Shown piece by piece: positions 16,399 to 21,041 of a stretch of 21,041 nucleotides of DNA. How positions within the stretch are numbered: the first letter of the stretch is position 1; the number at the start of each line of letters is the position of its first letter. The DNA comes from an uncultured Bacillaceae bacterium. Its GTDB lineage: Bacteria; Bacillota; Bacilli; Bacillales; Cytobacillaceae. A program made the position numbers and the translations under genes. Location: contig CALKIU010000157.1 in assembly GCA_937995745.1 (NCBI GenBank), positions 1 to 21,041 on the forward strand, in the 5' to 3' direction. The notes below the pieces were generated by a model. It was not told the DNA's origin and ran no database searches. It saw only the letters and a program-made list of their open reading frames with translations.

Positions 16399-16772
16399 CA
16401 ATCTCCGATCGCGATCCCGGACAGAGTCGACAATTCTTCTCTTAAATTTTCCAAAAGTTGTATACACCTGTCAGTCAAATATTTCGGAAAATTTTCATCT
16501 TCTCCGCAGGCTAATCCATACTGGAAATAATATTTTCCCAAAACCGGTTGTTCCAATTTAATAACGGCCCTGTGAGCCCCCGCGTCCCCTTCCATTACTG
16601 TGCCGTTTACACGAAGGTAATAAATGCCTTCGGTAAGTTCGAATTTTCTGTCGTAGCAGACTTTCTCATAGTCCCAGTGTTCGGCTCGGGTGAAGCCGTA
16701 TTTTGGCAAGACTTCATCAAGGACCTTTAATTCTGCTGTAAGGTTTTCCAATCCTGTATTCTCAAATTTCAC
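16398..16772 (-). CDS. YugN-like family protein
   Basis: 124-residue soluble protein resembling the YugN-like family: KFENTGLENLTAELKVLDEVL at the N-terminus, then HWDYEKVCYDRKFELTEGIYYLRV, GDAGAHRAVIKL and LGKYYFQYGL. No catalytic motif is evident and family function is unknown. The frame is open to 17015, but that extension has no ribosome site and runs through the ylbB promoter and leader. GTG at 16772 lies seven bases after GGGGGG and gives the typical family N-terminus. B. subtilis ylbA occupies a similar position between ctaG and ylbB and may be the orthologue, which I cannot confirm by reading. Confidence 0.8.
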   Translation of the reverse strand: MKFENTGLENLTAELKVLDEVLPKYGFTRAEHWDYEKVCYDRKFELTEGIYYLRVNGTVMEGDAGAHRAVIKLEQPVLGKYYFQYGLACGEDENFPKYLTDRCIQLLENLREELSTLSGIAIGD

Positions 16773-16793
16773 CTTCCATCCCCCCTTTTTATA

Positions 16794-16822
16794 TTGACAT
16801 AAAATGGAAAATCTATTTTGAT
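16794..16822 (+). promoter_or_regulatory. Candidate sigma-A promoter for ylbB
   Basis: Perfect TTGACA (16794-16799), a 17-base spacer and TTTGAT (16817-16822). It would give a leader of about 130 bases. The -10 is only moderate. Confidence 0.4.
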
Positions 16823-16956
16823 CATAATAGAAAACCGGCGAACTTTCAATGCTTTTTAACATCGGCCATTGTCCCCGGAGAGACTTCCCGTTCATGCATG
16901 AAATGAATGGAATTGGAAATAGTAAGAATGGATTAATTACAAGGAGGGAGATTGTC

Positions 16957-17397
16957 TTGCAAAAAATCAAAGATGTCATGACAACGGATGTGGAATGTTG
17001 TTCCTTGCTGGACAATATTTATGAAGTGGCCGTAAAAATGAGGGATTTGGATGTGGGAGCCATTCCTATCGTCGATAACGAACGATTGGTGGGAATGATA
17101 ACAGACAGGGATCTCGTGATTCGGGGCATAGCGGAAAAAAGGCCGGGTTCCACGCGTGTTCAAGAGATTATGAGCGAAAATCTCATTACTGTTTCAAAAG
17201 AAACGAGCGTGCAGGAAGCAATGCGTCTTATGGCCGAGCATCAAATCCGCCGTCTGCCTGTGGTGGAAGACGGGAAATTGGTAGGCATTGTTTCCCTCGG
17301 GGATTTTGCGGTAAGAAAACATACTGACGAACAGGCAGGAATGGCTTTGTCCGAAATTTCCGAGCCGTCCGAAATTCAGGATCAATGGCATCATTGA
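16957..17397 (+). CDS. ylbB: CBS-domain-pair protein YlbB
   Basis: 146-residue protein made of two CBS repeats (about 1-60 and 65-125): DVMTTDVECCSLLDNIYEVAVKM...GAIPIVDNERLVGMITDRDLVIR and EIMSENLITVSKETSVQEAM...RLPVVEDGKLVGIVSLGDFAVR. Stand-alone CBS pairs (Bateman modules) usually bind adenine nucleotides and act as sensors; the partner here is not known. A short acidic tail follows. TTG at 16957 is chosen because AAGGAGGGAG (16941-16950) lies six bases before it; the frame extends further upstream without a ribosome site. It resembles B. subtilis YlbB in length and position. Confidence 0.88.
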   Translation: MQKIKDVMTTDVECCSLLDNIYEVAVKMRDLDVGAIPIVDNERLVGMITDRDLVIRGIAEKRPGSTRVQEIMSENLITVSKETSVQEAMRLMAEHQIRRLPVVEDGKLVGIVSLGDFAVRKHTDEQAGMALSEISEPSEIQDQWHH

Positions 17398-17458
17398 AGG
17401 TTCCGGGTTTAAGCTTAGCGGATTTAGTAAAAAACATGTTTCAAATATTGCCGGAATC

Positions 17459-17486
17459 ACACCTCAAAAGTCGATGACATATCCTA
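17459..17486 (+). promoter_or_regulatory. Candidate sigma-K promoter for ylbD
   Basis: AC (17459-17460), 17 bases, then CATATCCTA (17478-17486), matching the mother-cell sigma-K pattern AC-N16/17-CATAnnnTA, about 25 bases before the ylbD ribosome site. A short consensus like this occurs by chance fairly often; the spore-coat annotation of YlbD gives independent support. Confidence 0.4.
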
Positions 17487-17519
17487 ATGTTAGGCGACTG
17501 TTTCACAGAGGTGTACGGC

Positions 17520-17924
17520 ATGGAAAAGAAGAAAACTCTTCACCCGTCAGTCCGGCAATTTAAAGAATTTGTTAAGAGACATCCGCAAATTCTGGATGAA
17601 GTGCGGAAAGGGAACGCCACTTTACAAGAGCTGTTCGAAGAATGGTATTTACTCGGGGAGGACGATTCCCGTTGGGACAAATACAGAAATGACGGCCGCG
17701 CCAATGTGGCGAAAACGAACGATAAAGACTTCCTCGCTTCGTTGCTCCAAGTTTTTAAAAACATTGATGCCAATCAATTGCAGACATATATCGCCACTTT
17801 GAGCGAAGCTTTGGGAGCCCTTCAAAATTTGATTTCCCAATTCCAAAGCGGGCCCGGCGGCAGTCCTTCCGGCAACAAGCGCCATGATAAAACGAACGGC
17901 CCCTTTCAGTTTCGCAAAGATTAG
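17520..17924 (+). CDS. ylbD: YlbD-like putative spore coat protein
   Basis: 134-residue hydrophilic protein. The N-terminal part (about 5-60) is the recognisable YlbD segment LHPSVRQFKEFVKRHPQ...EVRKG...LQELFEEWYLLGEDD. A helical stretch with AND/NALQ-rich heptads follows (about 75-108), then a Gly/Ser/Asn/Lys-rich tail. Homologues are annotated as coat proteins of the spore. ATG 17520 is six bases after AGAGGTG. It is followed 13 bases later by ylbE, suggesting a two-gene unit; a sigma-K-like promoter lies upstream. B. subtilis has ylbC between ylbB and ylbD; here only 122 non-coding bases separate them. Confidence 0.85.
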   Translation: MEKKKTLHPSVRQFKEFVKRHPQILDEVRKGNATLQELFEEWYLLGEDDSRWDKYRNDGRANVAKTNDKDFLASLLQVFKNIDANQLQTYIATLSEALGALQNLISQFQSGPGGSPSGNKRHDKTNGPFQFRKD

Positions 17925-17937
17925 CGGGGGATAGCCA

Positions 17938-18177
17938 TTGAGAATGGAAGTTGCGGGATATATTTTTCAACAGCCGCTATTGCGTCAATATTTGCGGGAA
18001 AATCCGCAATGGTACCGAAAGCTTTCAAGGGATCCGGCCAGATTGCAGCAGTTTGAGATATGTGCGATGCACTATTTCAAAAGAACCATTCCCGATCAAA
18101 TTGAAAAGTTTTCCAACGGGGTCCAAATGGCTTCCATGCTGCTCGGTCTTTTTCAAGCAATGAATAATCATGATTAA
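17938..18177 (+). CDS. ylbE: YlbE-like family protein
   Basis: 79-residue small protein with the YlbE-like signature LREN-PQWYRKLSRDP (about 19-33) and a helical C-terminal half (YFKRTIPDQIEKF, VQMASMLLGLFQAM). No signal peptide or membrane helix. Function is unknown; it sits with ylbD and the pair may be co-expressed. TTG at 17938 lies seven bases after GGGGG, whereas the ATG two codons later is 13 bases away, so TTG is preferred. It ends at a strong terminator. Confidence 0.85.
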   Translation: MRMEVAGYIFQQPLLRQYLRENPQWYRKLSRDPARLQQFEICAMHYFKRTIPDQIEKFSNGVQMASMLLGLFQAMNNHD

Positions 18178-18213
18178 AAACTTTCTTGCCAGTCAAGAAA
18201 GTTTTTATTTTTT
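18176..18213 (+). terminator. Intrinsic terminator of ylbDE
   Basis: Perfect 13-bp stem AAAAACTTTCTTG / CAAGAAAGTTTTT (18176-18188 with 18194-18206), a five-base loop, then ATTTTTT. It begins within the ylbE stop codon. Confidence 0.93.
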
Positions 18214-18254
18214 GTTCCCGGCCAAGTCTAGTCTTTTTCTTTTCTTTTCCACCA

Positions 18255-18263
18255 TGTTAAAAT
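18255..18263 (+). promoter_or_regulatory. Extended -10 promoter for ylbF
   Basis: TGT-TAAAAT (18255-18263) lies 20 bases before the ylbF start codon with only a weak TTTTCT at -35, so promoter activity would depend on the extended -10. The transcript would have a very short leader carrying GGAGGTGA. Confidence 0.45.
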
Positions 18264-18282
18264 ATTAACGGAGGTGAGCGAT

Positions 18283-18714
18283 TTGCTGGCGACATTGGAG
18301 AGGGTCCGGATTCTCGATCAGGCAGAAGAATTGGCCGCGATGATCTTGGAATCCGATCTAGCTGAAAATTATTTCAAATGTTTATATAAACTTCGTTCAA
18401 GCGAAGAAAGTCAGAAAAAAATTCGCGATTTTGTCAAGATAAAAGAGCGTTATGAAGAAGTTCAGCGTTTTGGTGCTCACCATCCTGACTACAAGGAAGT
18501 GATGCAGTCCGTTTGGAAGGTAAAACGGACGATGGACCTGGACCAACATGTCGCGGAATTTAAAAAAGCGGAAACCCAATTGCAGATGCTGCTTGATGAA
18601 ATCAGTGCAATTATCGGTCATTCTGTTTCAAAAAATATAAAAGTCCCTGCCAATGTTCCGTTTGGCGCTGTGTCGTCCCGCTGCGGCTCATGCGGTTCCG
18701 GCGGATGCCGTTAG
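18283..18714 (+). CDS. ylbF: YlbF/RicF, regulator of RNase Y (Y-complex)
   Basis: 143-residue helical protein of the YmcA/YlbF (com_ylbF) family: AEELAAMILESDLAENYFKCLYKL, DFVKIKERYEEVQRFGAHHPDYKE, LDEISAIIG. With YmcA and YaaT it forms the Y-complex that guides RNase Y mRNA processing and influences biofilm, competence and sporulation. The C-terminal SSRCGSCGSGGCR carries C134, C137 and C142, matching the cysteines that bind an iron-sulfur cluster in the complex. An in-frame GTG at 18274 overlaps the ribosome site; TTG at 18283 is six bases after GGAGGTGA and gives the family N-terminus MxATxE. Confidence 0.93.
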   Translation: MLATLERVRILDQAEELAAMILESDLAENYFKCLYKLRSSEESQKKIRDFVKIKERYEEVQRFGAHHPDYKEVMQSVWKVKRTMDLDQHVAEFKKAETQLQMLLDEISAIIGHSVSKNIKVPANVPFGAVSSRCGSCGSGGCR

Positions 18715-18749
18715 TACGGGGACACAATTGTCAGGGAATAAGGGAGTAA

Positions 18750-18778
18750 TTGAAATTAAATCCCATCTTTGATAAACT
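18750..18778 (+). promoter_or_regulatory. Possible promoter for ylbG
   Basis: TTGAAA (18750-18755), a 17-base spacer and TAAACT (18773-18778), 35 bases before the ylbG start. Moderate match only; read-through from ylbF is also possible because no terminator is seen between them. Confidence 0.35.
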
Positions 18779-18813
18779 TATGTAAAAAGAACCGGCATTC
18801 AAAGGGGAAAATT

Positions 18814-19092
18814 ATGATGCTCCGAAAACGTCAAGGAATCATTGTTTGGCTCCATTCATTGAAACATGCGAAAATTTTGCGAAGGTTTGGCAACGTCCAT
18901 TATGTCTCAAAAAGAATGAAATACGCGGTTCTTTATTGCAATATGGATGAAGTGGAAAAAATCATGGCTAAATTGCGTTCATATTCATTTGTCAAGAAAG
19001 TGGAACCGTCTTTTAAACCGTTTTTAAGAATTGAATTTGAAAATTCTAAGCCTGACAAGGCCAAGGAATATGATTATAGAATCGGACTTTGA
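18814..19092 (+). CDS. ylbG: YlbG (DUF2129) family protein
   Basis: 92-residue basic protein, the family length: RQGIIVWLHSLKHAKILRRFGNVHYVSKRMKYAVLYCNMDEVE (about 6-49), FVKKVEPSFKPFLRIEF and KAKEYDYRIGL near the end. DUF2129 members are small cytosolic proteins regularly found after ylbF; function is not established. Either of two consecutive ATGs (18814, 18817) could start; AAGGGGA (about 18802-18807) fits the first. A hairpin with a T-run follows the stop. Confidence 0.9.
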   Translation: MMLRKRQGIIVWLHSLKHAKILRRFGNVHYVSKRMKYAVLYCNMDEVEKIMAKLRSYSFVKKVEPSFKPFLRIEFENSKPDKAKEYDYRIGL

Positions 19093-19102
19093 AACTGTTT
19101 CT

Positions 19103-19131
19103 GCAGCGGGCAGCCGGCCTGCTGCTTTTTT
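19103..19131 (+). terminator. Intrinsic terminator of ylbG
   Basis: 9-bp stem GCAGCGGGC / GCCTGCTGC with one G-U pair (19103-19111 with 19117-19125), a five-base loop and TTTTTT. It lies ten bases after the ylbG stop. Confidence 0.88.
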
Positions 19132-19378
19132 CTGTATAATCATGGGCGCAGCCCGGAAAAGGCTGTCTTTGCCGGACAGGAACTTTTCTTCTTGCAAGAC
19201 GGGTTCCCCCCGATGGCAAGTCAGCTTTTTGATGATGGACGACGGCAGAGCCAGCGGCGACCCGGCTGTTCCCGGCCATTCCAAAAATCTTTTAGGTTCA
19301 ATCATTAGTTGCCGGTTACAATCCCGGCTGTCCGGACGGAACTTGATTGCAGACAAACGGCGCAAGGGGAAATTTTCG
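19132..19378. other. GC-richer gap before the stalk-domain gene
   Basis: About 247 bases with no supportable gene. A TATAAT at 19135-19140 follows the ylbG terminator directly but lacks a -35. Several short inverted repeats occur, including CTGTC-N7-GACAG and GCCGG-N8-CCGGC. The frame of the downstream gene stays open through the whole gap, but its translation does not look like protein and has no ribosome site. Confidence 0.5.
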
Positions 19379-20812
19379 ATGCAAAAAAAGGCATTTCTTG
19401 TTTCTTTCATTTTGCTCATAATCATAGGGTGCCTCCTTTTATGGCAGTGGATATTGTTTTCGAATAAAGAAGCGGGAAACGGCATTCATAACAGTGAATC
19501 GGTTTCGCAAAAAATAGACATCAGCGTAAAAAGCGGCCAATTAACCGTAAAACAAAAAATAGCCGGATTGTCCAAAGGAAAAGAGTATGAAATTCGCATA
19601 CCTCCGGTTGCCGAACAGTTCAGCGGTCTTCCTGCGGCAAGCAAAATGACTGTAAATCCGGACGGCAGCAAGTCGGGAACATTCCGCGCGGAAAGCGAAA
19701 CACTAGCGGTCAACTATGAAATTCCTTTTGTAAAAAATCGCCCGTCATTATGGGGGGATTGGCTTTGTGAAATAAAAAATGCAACGGTTACCGGCACAAC
19801 AATAGAAGTGATTGATTTGCAAAAGGGCAAGGGGACTTGGGTGGCCGGTATTCCTTTAACGACAGTGCAGGAACTGGAACATTTTGATCATTATTTTTAC
19901 CGCGGCCGGGCGGAAAAGCCCGCCCTTTATTGGCATCCGGTCCTGCTGAAGAAAGTGACTGTTGCGGAAGACAAGTTGACCGTTTACTATGAGGGCGATA
20001 GGCAACCGGAAGCCGGCCGGTTTTCAAAACTGGAAAGCTTGACTGATTTTCCTTATGTTTCGCTCATCTTAACAGATCATCTTGCGGAAACGGAAGCCGC
20101 AGGGATCATGATTTTCCGTGAAAGCGGAGGAAAAAGTGATGAGTGGCTGTGGAAATTGACGCATCGATATTTTCTGGCCAAACTGAAGGAGCGTTCTGGA
20201 GATTGGGAATGGGCGGCAGATGTGTTAACATCTTTGTTTACCGGCATTAAGGGGGAAGGGAAGTTCGCGGAAGAGGCGATCCAAGAACTTGAAAACAATT
20301 TTTCCGAAAAAGAGCTTCATAAATTTATCAATAAGGCCGCCGCGGAAAAGGAACATCTTTCGGCAGAAAAATTGGACCGGTATTTGAGTGAGATTAAAGG
20401 AAAAAAGACAGACTTCTTTGCTCTCAACAGGGGGACGTCGTCACAAGTGACACCTCTTTATTTTTACGAAGCACGGGATATTTATGTAAACGAAAAATTG
20501 CAAAAAGAGATTAAGGTTGTGTATAAAGATGGGGAACGTTTTTATTCGGTTAAAGAGACGTTTGCGGCCTTATCTTACGATGTCGAGATTGTTGGGGACG
20601 GAAAAACCCTTTTGTTAAGCAAAGACACGAGGAATTACCGCTTTTATGCCGGTGAAAATATCTTCATATTAAATGAAGAACATTATGGTTTGCTTGAGCA
20701 ACCGTTGCTCATGATTGGCGAACGGATGTTTATTAAAGAAAAGTGGTTGAAAAAAATTTTCGATTGTTTAATTAACGAAGAGGAGTCAAAACTGGAAATA
20801 TTTTCATTATAA
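19379..20812 (+). CDS. Membrane-anchored protein with C-terminal stalk domain
   Basis: 477-residue predicted extracytoplasmic protein. Residues 5-27 form one hydrophobic anchor or signal; IIG-C18 inside it satisfies a lipobox pattern, but strongly hydrophobic residues continue after the cysteine, so a transmembrane anchor is more likely. A large mixed alpha/beta region follows (about 40-350) that I do not recognise, including a helical Glu/Lys-rich part (about 255-340). Residues about 368-465 (YVNEKLQ...FYSVKETFAALSYDVEIVGDGKTLLLSKD...LLMIGERMFIKEKWLKKIF) resemble the stalk / copper-amine-oxidase N-terminal-like domain common on Firmicute cell-surface proteins; no catalytic amine oxidase is present. 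ATG 19379 follows AAGGGGA by eight bases; the frame is open to 19031 but that part looks non-coding. Function is unknown; possibly an envelope or spore-surface role. Confidence 0.72.
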   Translation: MQKKAFLVSFILLIIIGCLLLWQWILFSNKEAGNGIHNSESVSQKIDISVKSGQLTVKQKIAGLSKGKEYEIRIPPVAEQFSGLPAASKMTVNPDGSKSGTFRAESETLAVNYEIPFVKNRPSLWGDWLCEIKNATVTGTTIEVIDLQKGKGTWVAGIPLTTVQELEHFDHYFYRGRAEKPALYWHPVLLKKVTVAEDKLTVYYEGDRQPEAGRFSKLESLTDFPYVSLILTDHLAETEAAGIMIFRESGGKSDEWLWKLTHRYFLAKLKERSGDWEWAADVLTSLFTGIKGEGKFAEEAIQELENNFSEKELHKFINKAAAEKEHLSAEKLDRYLSEIKGKKTDFFALNRGTSSQVTPLYFYEARDIYVNEKLQKEIKVVYKDGERFYSVKETFAALSYDVEIVGDGKTLLLSKDTRNYRFYAGENIFILNEEHYGLLEQPLLMIGERMFIKEKWLKKIFDCLINEEESKLEIFSL

Positions 20813-20872
20813 AACGGGAAATATACCGGAAACAATTTGTTTTAATTTTGGTTGTGAAAGTTTTTCCTAATT

Positions 20873-20901
20873 TTGCAGGTGCATATAAACAATGTTATCA
20901 T
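20873..20901 (+). promoter_or_regulatory. Strong sigma-A promoter for the last gene
   Basis: TTGCAG (20873-20878), a 17-base spacer and TATCAT (20896-20901) preceded by TGT, an extended -10. It is directed toward the gene beginning at 21026, with a leader of about 115 bases. Confidence 0.6.
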
Positions 20902-20916
20902 AAAAAACAATAACAT
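20892..20916. promoter_or_regulatory. Operator-like inverted repeat over the -10 and start site
   Basis: ATGTTAT (20892-20898), 11 bases, ATAACAT (20910-20916): perfect 7-base arms centred just after the -10 element. This placement is typical of a repressor site. The cognate regulator is not recognised. Confidence 0.45.
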
Positions 20917-20941
20917 ACGGAACGATCCGGAAAGAAAAAAA

Positions 20942-20964
20942 GCCCTGCAAATGTTTTGCAGGGT
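20942..20964. terminator. Hairpin reading as a terminator on the minus strand
   Basis: Perfect 9-bp stem CCCTGCAAA / TTTGCAGGG with a three-base loop, extended by one G-U pair. On the minus strand it is followed immediately by TTTTTTT (complement of 20935-20941), a textbook terminator. On the plus strand the tail is only TCCTTCC...CCTTTTT. It could end the stalk gene, act in the leader of the next gene, or stop antisense transcription. Confidence 0.6.
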
Positions 20965-21025
20965 CCTTCCATATCCTTTTTAAGGAAAGAAGGCAAAGGG
21001 AGAGGAGAAACCGGAGGAAGAACTT

Positions 21026-21041
21026 ATGGGGAAACGTAAGT
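21026..21041 (+). CDS. Start of an unidentified gene, cut by the window end
   Basis: ATG GGG AAA CGT AAG (M-G-K-R-K) at the edge, with GGAGG eight bases upstream and a good promoter about 120 bases upstream. Five codons are too few to identify the product. The N-terminus does not look like RsmD (YlbH), which follows ylbG in B. subtilis. Confidence 0.55.

Noticed and set aside
16773..17015. Upstream extension of the YugN-like gene
   Set aside because: It runs antisense through the ylbB leader and promoter; GTG 16772 gives the family N-terminus and has a ribosome site.
19031..19378. N-terminal extension of the stalk gene to give a 593-residue protein
   Set aside because: It overlaps the end of ylbG and crosses the ylbG terminator, has no ribosome site, and the translation is unlike protein; ATG 19379 has a good ribosome site followed by a membrane anchor.
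1..21041. Mobile elements, defence islands, CRISPR arrays, tRNA or rRNA genes
   Set aside because: No transposase, integrase, repeat-spacer pattern, tRNA-like fold or rRNA sequence was noticed; all recognised coding genes are chromosomal Bacillaceae families in near-standard order.

Overview
The window is ordinary Bacillaceae (Firmicutes) chromosome. Gene order follows the Bacillus subtilis ylaJ-ylaK-ylaL-ylaN-ftsW-pycA-ctaA/ctaBCDEFG-ylbB-ylbD-ylbE-ylbF-ylbG region. The proteins are Bacillus-like at near full length, Shine-Dalgarno sequences are strong, and 9 of 21 complete genes appear to start with TTG or GTG. A moderately thermophilic Caldibacillus/Geobacillus-like relative would fit, but the species cannot be settled by reading. 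No rRNA, tRNA, CRISPR array, insertion sequence or prophage was seen.

Layout. 91-2778: ylaJ (minus, spore lipoprotein), ylaK (PIN-PhoH ATPase) and ylaL (minus). 2997-4694: ylaN (small Fur-linked protein) and ftsW (septal SEDS glycosyltransferase). 4825-8268: pycA (pyruvate carboxylase), convergent with ctaA (heme A synthase, minus) across a bidirectional terminator. 9354-9730: a 377-base divergent control region. 9731-16302: ctaB, ctaC, ctaD, ctaE, ctaF, ctaG and a DUF420 (CtaM-like) gene, which together make heme O, the four caa3 oxidase subunits and the copper/assembly factors; ctaA finishes heme A on the other strand. 16398-16772: a YugN-like gene (minus). 16957-19092: ylbB (CBS pair), ylbD and ylbE (sporulation-associated small proteins), ylbF/ricF and ylbG. 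19379-20812: a membrane-anchored protein with a C-terminal stalk (copper-amine-oxidase-N-like) domain, an apparent addition relative to B. subtilis. 21026: start of an unidentified gene behind a well-formed promoter with an operator-like inverted repeat.

Functional themes are pyruvate carboxylation, biogenesis of a cytochrome caa3 oxidase, cell division, and small regulatory or sporulation proteins. Relative to the B. subtilis order as I remember it, ylaM (glutaminase) and ylbC are missing, and the stalk gene lies where rsmD (ylbH) would be expected.

I found no convincing undescribed multi-gene system. The points most worth a second look are non-coding or contextual: the operator-like repeat and hairpin before the last gene, the AT-only inverted repeat ahead of pycA, hairpins inside the cta operon, candidate sporulation promoters for ylaJ and ylbD, and the unassigned stalk protein with its non-coding upstream stretch.
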